DNA of 24,276 nt, taken from NCBI GenBank assembly GCA_016198945.1, contig JACQHO010000048.1, forward strand, positions 1-24,276, in the 5' to 3' direction. Position 1 is the first letter of the stretch. Each line of letters starts with the position of its first letter. The notes under the pieces were generated by a model. It searched no databases. It had not been told where the DNA came from and worked only from the letters and a program-made list of their open reading frames with translations. Both the position numbers and the translations under genes were made by a program. Positions 8,110 to 15,382 of this stretch are shown piece after piece. The stretch is from Nitrospirota bacterium (GTDB lineage: Bacteria; Nitrospirota; Nitrospiria; JACQBZ01).

Positions 8110-8531
8110 TGTTTTCAAAAATCCTCGTTGCAGATGACGGCTCGGAGGGAGCGAAGAAAGCGCTGGGCGTTGCGATCGATCTGGCCAAGCGTTATCAGGC
8201 CGAGCTGCATACCCTCTCGGTGGAGGAACACCTGCCGCATTACGCCGCCACGGTCGGCGAGGTGGTGGAGGCGCACGCCGAGGCGGACGACTATTTTAAA
8301 AAGATCACGAAGGAGGCGAAGGCTATCGCAACCCAGCAGGGCGTCGCGCTTCATGCCCATGTCATGCCCGGTCATGAGGTCGAGACGGTCGTGACCTTTG
8401 CCAAGGAAAAGGGCTTCGATCTTTTGGTGATCGGTTTCATGGGCCATTCCAAAATCTTCGGCCGGATCTGGGGCAGCACCTCGCAAAATTTGACCCGATT
8501 GTCGCCCTGCACCGTCCTGGTGGTAAAGTAA
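8109..8531 (+). CDS. Universal stress protein (UspA family), fluoride operon
   Basis: A 140-residue single UspA domain, cytoplasmic. It begins with the first beta strand KILVADDGSEGA and ends with the nucleotide-binding signature G-x2-G-x9-G-S (GFMGHSKIFGRIWGS) followed by a PCTVLVVK strand, so it should belong to the ATP-binding class. The ATG at 8109 shares its A with the upstream TGA stop and has AGGAG seven bases ahead; a GTG three bases earlier (8106) is the less likely alternative. Co-transcription with the antiporter means that fluoride should also control this protein. UspA proteins fused or coupled to CPA antiporters are common and may tune transport by sensing nucleotides; that role here is inference. 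Confidence 0.9.
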   Translation: MFSKILVADDGSEGAKKALGVAIDLAKRYQAELHTLSVEEHLPHYAATVGEVVEAHAEADDYFKKITKEAKAIATQQGVALHAHVMPGHEVETVVTFAKEKGFDLLVIGFMGHSKIFGRIWGSTSQNLTRLSPCTVLVVK

Positions 8532-8548
8532 GCTCCCAAAAGAGCGTC

Positions 8549-8577
8549 TTGTCAAATGTCCCCTGCCGTGCTATATT
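8549..8577 (+). promoter_or_regulatory. Promoter of the Nudix-OmpA-DksA operon
   Basis: TTGTCA (8549-8554), a 17-bp spacer and TATATT (8572-8577) form one of the best sigma-70-like matches in the window. The predicted +1 is near 8584, giving a leader of about 23 bases before the ATG at 8607, without a recognisable Shine-Dalgarno sequence. Confidence 0.65.
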
Positions 8578-8606
8578 GTCCTACCGGTTTGACCCTATTG
8601 ACACCC

Positions 8607-9053
8607 ATGAAAACCAAAAGCGCGATACACCAGATTTCATCCGGCGGCGTGATTTTCCGCCAGGGCGGCGGTGGGATCGAGGTCGCACTGATCCGCAAAG
8701 CGCTCAAAGGCGGAAAAAGGATCTGGTGTCTTCCCAAGGGATGGGTCGAGCCCGGTGAAAGCCTGGAGGATGCGGCCGTCCGGGAGGTCCGTGAAGAGAC
8801 CGGACTGGACGGTAAGATCCTCCGAAAGATCGGAGAGACCGCATACCATTTTTATTCCAAAGAAAGCCGGGCCAGGATCGACAAAACCGTCCATTTCTAT
8901 TTGATGAACTATCTCCGGGGAAACACGGCCGATCACGATCAGGAGGTCGAAGCCGCGGCCTGGTTTCCGCTGGAGGAAGCCGAACCGCTCGTCGCCTACC
9001 CGACCGAGAAAGAAATCGTGCGGAAGGCCCGCGAACTTCTCACACTCGTTTAG
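8607..9053 (+). CDS. Nudix hydrolase
   Basis: A 148-residue soluble Nudix enzyme that would hydrolyse a nucleoside diphosphate linked to another moiety, using divalent metal. The complete Nudix box G-x5-E-x7-REVREETGL is present at residues 45-67 (G45, E51, R59, E60, E63, E64). SSGGVIFR near the N-terminus is the usual first strand. The WCLPKGWVEPGES wording resembles diadenosine polyphosphate hydrolases and small MutT-like proteins, but the substrate cannot be fixed. The start at 8607 is preferred: upstream in-frame ATG 8556 lies inside the promoter, while TTG codons at 8589 and 8598 are weaker alternatives. The stop overlaps the Shine-Dalgarno of the next gene (TAGGA), so the two are likely co-transcribed. 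Confidence 0.9.
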   Translation: MKTKSAIHQISSGGVIFRQGGGGIEVALIRKALKGGKRIWCLPKGWVEPGESLEDAAVREVREETGLDGKILRKIGETAYHFYSKESRARIDKTVHFYLMNYLRGNTADHDQEVEAAAWFPLEEAEPLVAYPTEKEIVRKARELLTLV

Positions 9054-9060
9054 GATTGCA

Positions 9061-9972
9061 ATGCGAACAGGCGTGGTCGAAATCGTTATCGGGCTGGCGA
9101 TCCTCGCAACCGGCTGCGTTTCATCCTCCATCCACCAAACCGCGCTGATGGACCTTTCGGAAACGCGAGACCGCCTCGACCGGGCCAAAGAGGAGAACGC
9201 CGCCCTGAGAGCGGATCTCGCGGCCCGGGACGCCGTTCTCCAGGATCTGCGCCGGCAGATCGCGGAGTTTCAGAGCACCGGGCACCTCCAGTCCGAGGAT
9301 GCGGACCGGATGGCCAAGCGAAACCTCGAACTGTCGGGTGAAAATGCGAATCTCGCAAGCCAGAACCGGGATCTCTCCCGGATCCTGGAAGCGCGCAATC
9401 AGGAATTTCAAGAGCTGCGCGATCGCCTCGCGGAAGAAGCGAAGGCCAAGGAAGCGGAGGTCGCCCGTTTGAAATCCACCTATGACAAACTGGTCGGCGA
9501 GCTTCAGGAAGAGATCAAGAGGGGGGATATCACGGTCACCCGGGTGATGGACAAGCTTTCGGTGAATCTGGTCGAAAAAATCCTGTTTGATTCCGGAAGC
9601 GCCGAGATCAAACCCGAAGGCCTCAAGATCCTGGATCGCGTCGGCGGGATCTTGAAATCAGTCACGGACAAGCAGATCCGGATCGAGGGATACACCGACA
9701 ACGTCCCCATCGGGTCCCGCCTGACGGAAACGTTCCCGACCAACTGGGAGCTGTCGGCCTCCCGTGCGGTCAACGTGGTTCGGTACCTGTCCGGCCCCGT
9801 CGGCGTCCCCTCCCGTCTGCTATCGGCCGCCGGTTTTGCGGACAATCGTCCCGTCGCATCAAATGAAACAAAGGAAGGCCGGTCTCAAAACCGGCGGATT
9901 GAGATCGTCCTTCTTCCGTCCGATATGGATCAAGTGCTTCAGGAACTCAAATCACCCTCACCTTCTCCCTGA
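9061..9972 (+). CDS. OmpA/MotB-domain lipoprotein with long coiled coil
   Basis: A 303-residue cell-envelope protein. A short hydrophobic N-terminus ends in a lipobox (ATG-C19), so the protein should be lipid-anchored. Residues about 30-165 are highly charged heptad-like coiled coil (for example REENAAL-like and EVARLKSTYDKL stretches). The C-terminal domain from about 170 to 290 is OmpA-like, with FDSGSAEIKPEGL, EGYTDNVPI, NWELSASRAVNVVRYL and QNRRIEI, the motifs that bind peptidoglycan. It probably tethers the outer membrane to the cell wall; a flagellar MotB role is unlikely because no proton-channel helix is present. TAGGA lies six bases before the ATG. The gap to the DksA-like gene is seven bases, indicating an operon. 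Confidence 0.9.
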   Translation: MRTGVVEIVIGLAILATGCVSSSIHQTALMDLSETRDRLDRAKEENAALRADLAARDAVLQDLRRQIAEFQSTGHLQSEDADRMAKRNLELSGENANLASQNRDLSRILEARNQEFQELRDRLAEEAKAKEAEVARLKSTYDKLVGELQEEIKRGDITVTRVMDKLSVNLVEKILFDSGSAEIKPEGLKILDRVGGILKSVTDKQIRIEGYTDNVPIGSRLTETFPTNWELSASRAVNVVRYLSGPVGVPSRLLSAAGFADNRPVASNETKEGRSQNRRIEIVLLPSDMDQVLQELKSPSPSP

Positions 9973-9979
9973 GGAAACC

Positions 9980-10408
9980 ATGCCGAACAAACGCCGAAAC
10001 GCGAAAACCGTCAAGACTCCGAACAAACGCCAGGAAACACTGCGGGACATTCTCCTGAAGGCAAGGCAGGAGGTGACGCGCAATCTGGAGGAGCAGATGG
10101 GGCACCAACTCAATACCGATCTCCAGCAGCGCATCGACCATGTCCTGGACAGCGGTGATCAGGCGACGCTGGACATCGCGGAAGAGCTGGACCTGTCGCT
10201 TCTCGAGATGCGGAACAAAAATCTGAAGGCGATCAATGACGCGCTTCAACGCCTCAAAGAGGGAACCTACGGAATCTGCGAAGAATGCGGCAGTGAAATC
10301 CCGGAAAAGCGGCTGAGGGTGATGCCGTTTACTCCGTTTTGCGTCGCCTGCCAGGAAAAGCAGGAAACGCTTGAGAAGATCGACAAAGAGGAAGATCGCT
10401 TCAAGTAA
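9980..10408 (+). CDS. dksA: TraR/DksA-family C4 zinc-finger regulator
   Basis: A 142-residue protein of the DksA/TraR family, which enters the RNA polymerase secondary channel and changes promoter output, often with ppGpp. An N-terminal coiled coil carries at its tip D57-x2-D60-x-A62, matching the DxxDxA motif that DksA needs for activity. The zinc finger has C100-x2-C103-x17-C121-x2-C124, followed by a C-terminal helix. Length and residues agree with full-length DksA rather than the short TraR/YbiI types. The ATG at 9980 is chosen because GAGGAAA immediately precedes it; the same frame is open far upstream inside the OmpA gene but is not coding there. A basic, Lys/Arg/Asn-rich 20-residue N-terminus is an addition relative to E. 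coli DksA. Confidence 0.9.
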   Translation: MPNKRRNAKTVKTPNKRQETLRDILLKARQEVTRNLEEQMGHQLNTDLQQRIDHVLDSGDQATLDIAEELDLSLLEMRNKNLKAINDALQRLKEGTYGICEECGSEIPEKRLRVMPFTPFCVACQEKQETLEKIDKEEDRFK

Positions 10409-10420
10409 ACGAATCCCTCT

Positions 10421-10852
10421 ATGAAAAAAATCATCCTCATCGTCATATTCCTCGTTCTGGGATGGCTCGGCTTCTCTTATGTCTCGGCCGCCTGGACGAG
10501 AGAGCAGTTCACCCAGGAGGTGGACTCTCTTCTTGCATCGCCGCGCGACCTCACCGAAACCGGCCTCCCCCCGCTGATCCTCAACAAGGCGGGCCAATTC
10601 GGGATCGAACTTCTTCCGGAGGACATCCGGATCGAGATCCTTTCGGCCGATCGAGAGACCACCACTTCAAGACTGCTCGAAAGCAAAGGATTTAAAACCG
10701 ACACCCGAATCCTGACACTGCATATTCAGTATCGTCAGTCCGTCCTTGGAACTTCCCGCCTTTTCACCCTGGATCGCGAGCGGTCATTTACGGCCCAGAT
10801 CGGCCCGTCAGCGCCGCGCCCGGATGAGCGGATGGAAGTTCCGGCCGAGTAG
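10421..10852 (+). CDS. Small membrane-anchored protein of unknown function
   Basis: A 143-residue protein that I do not recognise. The N-terminus MKKIILIVIFLVLGWLGFSYV is a signal anchor or uncleaved signal peptide of about 20 residues. The remainder is soluble, mixed alpha/beta, and should face the periplasm. It contains no cysteine or known motif. It begins 12 bases after the DksA-like gene on the same strand and has no promoter of its own, so it is probably the last gene of the Nudix operon. The Shine-Dalgarno sequence is weak. The downstream bases to 10885 show no convincing terminator. Confidence 0.7.
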   Translation: MKKIILIVIFLVLGWLGFSYVSAAWTREQFTQEVDSLLASPRDLTETGLPPLILNKAGQFGIELLPEDIRIEILSADRETTTSRLLESKGFKTDTRILTLHIQYRQSVLGTSRLFTLDRERSFTAQIGPSAPRPDERMEVPAE

Positions 10853-10885
10853 CCGGAAAGCCAAAATCATCAAAAAATCATGCCG

Positions 10886-10914
10886 TTGACAATCTTGCAG
10901 GCATTGATTACAAT
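10886..10914 (+). promoter_or_regulatory. Promoter of the FHA-kinase operon
   Basis: A perfect TTGACA (10886-10891), a 17-bp spacer and TACAAT (10909-10914) match the sigma-70 consensus at 11 of 12 positions. The predicted +1 is about 10921, giving a leader of roughly 70-80 bases before the FHA gene. The leader itself shows no recognised RNA element. Confidence 0.75.
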
Positions 10915-10989
10915 GAAAATTGAACGCTTCGACTCGCGCCTCACTGTGGATGCCGAGCGCAGTCGAACGGATCAAAATAGCGGGATGGT

Positions 10990-12378
10990 GTGTCCAAAAT
11001 GCCCCCAGTCCAGTTGCCACAAACAAAAACCATTTTCAGTCACCGTCCCTACTCGCCCGGCGTCATCGATTCCCTCGTTGAATTGATCAAAGGTCAAACC
11101 GGCCCTTCCGGCTGGATCCTTCTGGCCGAGCACCAACAAAACCGCCTCCTCCTCTTCATCCTGCAGAACAGCCCTTATGCAGCCGCCCAACTCATCGGAG
11201 ACCGGTTTAAGACTTTAACCCTCCGCGACTACTTTCAAACACTGTCCGGCCAGAATCAGCCCCTGTTGACGCTTCTGGCGACCAACCCGGTCCTCTTTAA
11301 ATGCCTTCTGGTGACGGCTCAAAAACTCCCGACGACGACCGGGACGACCGATCTGCTCAATATCGACTCCCTCCTACAGCAAATCAAATCCTCGGGCAAG
11401 GAGGTCGTGGTCGCGCTGAACCGCGCCGAGGAGATCAACCTGTTTTACTTCGTGAAGGGAGCGCTCCAGGAAACCTTCTTTGCGAATCCCGGCCTGGTCT
11501 CCAAGGACAGCTCGGCCGAGGAGCAATTTCTCGAGTACGCCTATTCCGGAAAACCTGCGGCCCCGATCACCGTCCAGGCCTACTATGATGCCCAGGTGAA
11601 GCCCGCCGAGGATGCCGACCTGGCCTGGCAGGAATGGACCGGAGGGATCGTCGAATATTTTTTGAGGCCCCGTCCCGAGCTGGTCTTCCTCGCCGGCGGA
11701 GAATCGGTCGAAAAAAAGGTGATTGCGAAGAGCCGGTTTTTAATCGGTCGCAATCAGGAATCCGACCTCATGATCAACGACACGATCGCCTCCCGCGACC
11801 ACGCCGTCATCCGTGAAAGCCGGGGCCGGTTCATGCTGGAGGATTTAAAAAGCCGGAACGGGACGATGATCAACGGCAAGAAGATCTCCACCGCCACGCT
11901 CGCGGACGGGGATGAGATCCGGATCGGCGATTGCCGGATCATGTTCGTCGAGAAATCGCAGGAGCCGTCCCGTAAAGAAAAAACCCGACTCGAACAGATG
12001 GATACCACCGTCATGAAGCTGGACGAGGCCCTGCTTCAGGAAGCCGCGGCCGCGATGGCGTCTTCATCGGTCCCGACGGGAAAACAGGCCGTCCTGAGCC
12101 TGGAAATGGTGGAGGGAAAATCGGTCGGGACGCGTTACCCCCTCAAGGATAAAACGGTCATCGGACGTTCCAAAACCGACGTCAATACAAACGATCCCAA
12201 GACGTCCCGCCACCATGCCGCCATCGAGCGAAAAGAGGACGGATACTACTACATCGACTTGAAAAGCACCAACGGCAGTTTCATCAACGGCCAGGAAGTC
12301 CGCACCCGGCGCCTCGCCGTGGGAGATGTCATCAAAATCGGTGATTCGGCGTTCAAGGTCATCGAGGTCCCTCCGTGA
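10990..12378 (+). CDS. Protein with two FHA domains
   Basis: A 462-residue cytoplasmic protein. Residues 1 to about 230 form a domain that I do not recognise. FHA domain 1 covers about 245-315, with G253-R254-N255, S268-R269-x-H271 and SRNGT at 288-292. FHA domain 2 covers about 385-460, with G392-R393-S394, SRHH at 406-409 and STNGS at 426-430. These are the residues that bind phospho-threonine, so both domains look functional. The linker contains a DTTV motif (338-341) that could be phosphorylated. The GTG at 10990 is used; the ATG at 10999 in the same frame is equally possible, as neither has a strong ribosome binding site. The stop overlaps the kinase GTG start by four bases, so this is likely a binding partner or substrate of the kinase. 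Confidence 0.87.
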   Translation: MSKMPPVQLPQTKTIFSHRPYSPGVIDSLVELIKGQTGPSGWILLAEHQQNRLLLFILQNSPYAAAQLIGDRFKTLTLRDYFQTLSGQNQPLLTLLATNPVLFKCLLVTAQKLPTTTGTTDLLNIDSLLQQIKSSGKEVVVALNRAEEINLFYFVKGALQETFFANPGLVSKDSSAEEQFLEYAYSGKPAAPITVQAYYDAQVKPAEDADLAWQEWTGGIVEYFLRPRPELVFLAGGESVEKKVIAKSRFLIGRNQESDLMINDTIASRDHAVIRESRGRFMLEDLKSRNGTMINGKKISTATLADGDEIRIGDCRIMFVEKSQEPSRKEKTRLEQMDTTVMKLDEALLQEAAAAMASSSVPTGKQAVLSLEMVEGKSVGTRYPLKDKTVIGRSKTDVNTNDPKTSRHHAAIERKEDGYYYIDLKSTNGSFINGQEVRTRRLAVGDVIKIGDSAFKVIEVPP

Positions 12379-14825
12379 CCGGACCGCTCCCACAGGCCGC
12401 ATGGCTGCTGCGAACCGTCAGCCTGCAGGTCGATCAGGAACAGATCAACTCTATTCTGGACCGCCTGAAGAACATTCTTGCCGTCGCCCAGGAAACCCTT
12501 CAAACCTTCGACAAAACCACCGTGGCCGGCCTGATCATCGCGCTGGTCGTCATGATCGTGGTCGTCCGGATGCTTCAGAAGCTTTTCAGCGGCTCCGTCG
12601 GAGCCGGTCGTTTGGAAACCGGCGCAATCCGAAAGGACGCCAAACGGGCGAAGCGGGAGGGAAATTTCATCCGGGCCGGCGAGCTCTACGAGCTATCGGA
12701 AGATTTTGATGACGCGATCAAGATGTATCGCGAGGGACAGGCGTATGGACCGCTGGGCCGCTTGTATGAACGGCAGAAGAACTGGGTCCTCGCCGCCGGC
12801 GCCTATGAAAGCGCCCGCGACCACGAACGGGCCGGGGGAATGTACCAGCGGGCCGGTCAGTACGGCAAGGCCGCCGAAGTCCTCCTGGCCGGGAACAAGG
12901 AGCTGATGGCGGCCGAACTGTTTGAGAAGGCCCGGAACTTCGGGGAGGCCGCCCGTCTCTATGAAAAATCCGGCTACCTGCAGAAAGCGGCCGGCTGTTA
13001 TGAACGGACGCAGAATTACGCCAAGGCCGCCGACCTTTTTGAAAAAAATTTCCTTCAAGAAAACGTCCGAATGAAGGCTTCCCTGTCCACCGCGGAGCAG
13101 AAACAGGCCGTGACTGCATTCGCTCAACAAAGCGGCCGGTTGTACCTCAAGGCCGCCGATCCGGCGAAAGCGGCCCGAATTTTCTCCATGGGCGGTTATC
13201 TGGGCGATGCCGCCCAGGCCTACATTGCCATGAAGGATTACCCAAAAGCGGCCGACCTCTACTACGAGGGGAAACAGTATCTCAAAGCGGCCGAACTGTA
13301 CAAACAGATCGGAAACACAAAAAAAGCCTTCACCGTCAGCGCCGAAATGTACCTCGATGAGCGGAACTATCTCGAAGCCGCCCGGATGTTCGAAAAAGCC
13401 GAGGATTTTCTCCAGGCCGGCGACCTGTACGAGAAGGCCGGGCAGATCAAAAAGGCCGGCGAGATGGCGATGAAGGGAGGCGATTTCGCCCGGGCCAATG
13501 AGATCTTTATCTCAAGCGGCGACCCGTTGATGGCCGCGCAGGCCCTGGAAAAAGCCAAACGGTTCAAGGAAGCGGCGGAGCTTTATCTCAAGGCCGGCGC
13601 GTTTGAAGTGGCCGCCCGTCTGCTCGAGGAGAGCGGTGATTATTACGAGGCCGGGATGATCTTTCATAAGCTGGGCCGGCTGGAAGACACCGTGGCCTTC
13701 CTCCAAAAGGTGGATGCCCAGTCGGAAAATTATTATGCCGCGTCCCTCGTCCTCGGACAGATTTTCATGGACCGGGGCATGCTGGACGCCGCGCGTGAAC
13801 GATACAAGAAACTGATCAGCAAGCGGGACATCGGGCCACAAACGGTCGAGCCTTATTACAACCTCGCCCTGATTTACGAAAAAAACCGCGAATACCAGAA
13901 TGCACTGCTTCTGTTCGAAAAGACCCTGGCCGAGAATTACAACTACAAGGATGTCCAAAGCCATATCGAACGGGTCAAGGAAGGCCTCCGCCAGGAAAAG
14001 GCGCTGGCCGAAAGCCGGAAGACCACCGATTCCAGCGGACCGAAAGGACGGTACAAGCTGTCCAAAAAACTGGGCCAGGGCGGAATGGGCGTCGTCTATC
14101 TCGCGGAGGACACGGTCTTAAACCGGGTCGTCGCATACAAAGTGCTTCCCCCCAGCGTGAAAGACAATCCGCAGGTCCTTGAAAATTTTCTCCAGGAGGC
14201 CCGCGTCGCGGCCGCCATCAACCACCCGAACATCGTGACGATCTACGATACCGGCTCCGAAGGGGTCGAGCCCTACATCGTCATGGAATTCGTGGACGGA
14301 ATCAGCCTGAAAGAACTGCTGGAAAAAAACCCGTCGGTTCCGATCGCCGATCTCGTGGCCATCAGCAAACAGATCTGCCAGGGGCTGGAATACGCGCACA
14401 ACAAGAACGTCATCCACCGGGACATCAAACCGGCCAACATCATGCTCAACAAAGACAACATGGTCAAGATCATGGATTTCGGTCTGGCCAAAATATTATC
14501 CGCGACCGAGGCGGAAGGCACCGGCGTGAAGGGCACGCCGCTGTATATGTCCCCGGAGCAGATCCAGGGAAAACGGGTGGACCATCGGACGGATCTCTAC
14601 TCGCTGGGCTGCACCCTCTACCGCCTGGCGACCGGCCGGCCGCCGTTTATCGAAGGCGATGTCTACTATCACCACTTGAACACCCCTCCGGCGCCCCCGC
14701 GATCCCTGAATCCCAAGATCCCCGAAACCCTCGACCGGATCATTCTGAAATGTCTTGCCAAAGATCCCGATCAGCGATATCAGCGTGCCAGGGACATTCT
14801 CGCGGATCTCGAAGCGAAGGGGTAA
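12375..14825 (+). CDS. Membrane-anchored TPR-repeat Ser/Thr protein kinase (C-terminal Hanks-type kinase)
   Basis: An 816-residue protein. One hydrophobic helix lies at about 49-66. A long alpha-solenoid follows (about 90-540) made of degenerate TPR-like units such as KAADLYYEGKQYLKAAELY. The Hanks-type kinase occupies 558-815. The kinase has the glycine loop GQGGMGVVY, lysine K589 (in VAYK, where most relatives have VAVK, VALK or VAIK), catalytic D683 in HRDIKPAN, D701 in DFG and GTPLYMSPEQ in the activation segment. All catalytic residues are present. The order membrane-TPR-kinase is reversed compared with PknB-type kinases, which carry the kinase first. The GTG start overlaps the FHA gene stop (GTGA). 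The gene ends facing the convergent UspA gene, with only 20 bases between. Confidence 0.92.
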   Translation: MTGPLPQAAWLLRTVSLQVDQEQINSILDRLKNILAVAQETLQTFDKTTVAGLIIALVVMIVVVRMLQKLFSGSVGAGRLETGAIRKDAKRAKREGNFIRAGELYELSEDFDDAIKMYREGQAYGPLGRLYERQKNWVLAAGAYESARDHERAGGMYQRAGQYGKAAEVLLAGNKELMAAELFEKARNFGEAARLYEKSGYLQKAAGCYERTQNYAKAADLFEKNFLQENVRMKASLSTAEQKQAVTAFAQQSGRLYLKAADPAKAARIFSMGGYLGDAAQAYIAMKDYPKAADLYYEGKQYLKAAELYKQIGNTKKAFTVSAEMYLDERNYLEAARMFEKAEDFLQAGDLYEKAGQIKKAGEMAMKGGDFARANEIFISSGDPLMAAQALEKAKRFKEAAELYLKAGAFEVAARLLEESGDYYEAGMIFHKLGRLEDTVAFLQKVDAQSENYYAASLVLGQIFMDRGMLDAARERYKKLISKRDIGPQTVEPYYNLALIYEKNREYQNALLLFEKTLAENYNYKDVQSHIERVKEGLRQEKALAESRKTTDSSGPKGRYKLSKKLGQGGMGVVYLAEDTVLNRVVAYKVLPPSVKDNPQVLENFLQEARVAAAINHPNIVTIYDTGSEGVEPYIVMEFVDGISLKELLEKNPSVPIADLVAISKQICQGLEYAHNKNVIHRDIKPANIMLNKDNMVKIMDFGLAKILSATEAEGTGVKGTPLYMSPEQIQGKRVDHRTDLYSLGCTLYRLATGRPPFIEGDVYYHHLNTPPAPPRSLNPKIPETLDRIILKCLAKDPDQRYQRARDILADLEAKG

Positions 14826-14845
14826 TCCTGCTCTCATGACCGGAT

Positions 14846-15352
14846 TCATCCATAAAGTGTCACGGCCGCTTTTTTGTCGGCGGCCGCCCCTTTTTTCTTT
14901 TTAGGGGTCACCGACTTGGCTTCTCCCCGCACCGTCAGGACCGGACAGGAAGACATCCGGACCACTTTTTCGGCCACGCTTCCCAGCAGGAGATGCTCCA
15001 CCCCGGTCCGTCCGTGGGTTCCCATCACGATCAGGCCGGCCTTCGCGCGGACGGCTTTCTGCAAAATCTCGCGGTGGGCCGGCCCCGTCAGAAGATCCGT
15101 TTCCACCGACACCCCCTGCCGAGCCAGTTTCTTCGCGGCCTGATCGAGCAGCGGTTTCGCGATCGCTTTAAGGGTGGTGTAATGGTCCACCAGGTTGAAG
15201 GTCTCGGTCATGGAATAGGTGTACGGCTCGATGACATGGACCAGGAGGATGCGGGCCTTGAAGATTCGGGCCAGGGTCGCCGCGTACTGCATCGCCTCGT
15301 CCGAGCCGTCTGAAAAGTCCGTGGGCGTGAGAATCGTTTTGAGCGGTTTCAT
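14846..15352 (-). CDS. Universal stress protein (UspA family)
   Basis: A 168-residue single UspA domain. It starts with KTILTPTDFSDGSDEA and ends with the ATP-binding signature G-x2-G-x9-G-S (GTHGRTGVEHLLLGS) and the strand CPVLTVR. A lysine/alanine-rich tail of about 20 residues (with PKKKKG) follows and is not part of the usual fold. A strong AAGGAGG lies just ahead of the ATG. It is the last gene of a leftward group, 30 bases after pyruvate kinase, so both are probably on one transcript. It differs clearly from the UspA of the fluoride operon and is not a recent duplicate. Confidence 0.92.
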   Translation of the reverse strand: MKPLKTILTPTDFSDGSDEAMQYAATLARIFKARILLVHVIEPYTYSMTETFNLVDHYTTLKAIAKPLLDQAAKKLARQGVSVETDLLTGPAHREILQKAVRAKAGLIVMGTHGRTGVEHLLLGSVAEKVVRMSSCPVLTVRGEAKSVTPKKKKGAAADKKAAVTLYG

Positions 15353-15382
15353 CGAAGCCTCCTTTCTCCGTCGTTCCCTGAA

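Noticed and set aside
8532..8550. Weak hairpin after the fluoride-operon UspA gene
   Set aside because: Only a four-base GCTC/GAGC stem and no T tract; not enough to call a terminator.
9764..9979. Upstream extension of the DksA-like gene
   Set aside because: It lies inside the OmpA domain of the preceding gene. ATG 9980 has GAGGAAA ahead and matches DksA length.
12660..13980. Direct DNA repeats in the TPR region of the kinase
   Set aside because: The repetition is at protein level (degenerate TPR units). The DNA copies are too diverged to be called a nucleotide repeat.
14826..14845. Possible bidirectional terminator between the convergent kinase and UspA genes
   Set aside because: The 20-base gap has no inverted repeat or T run.
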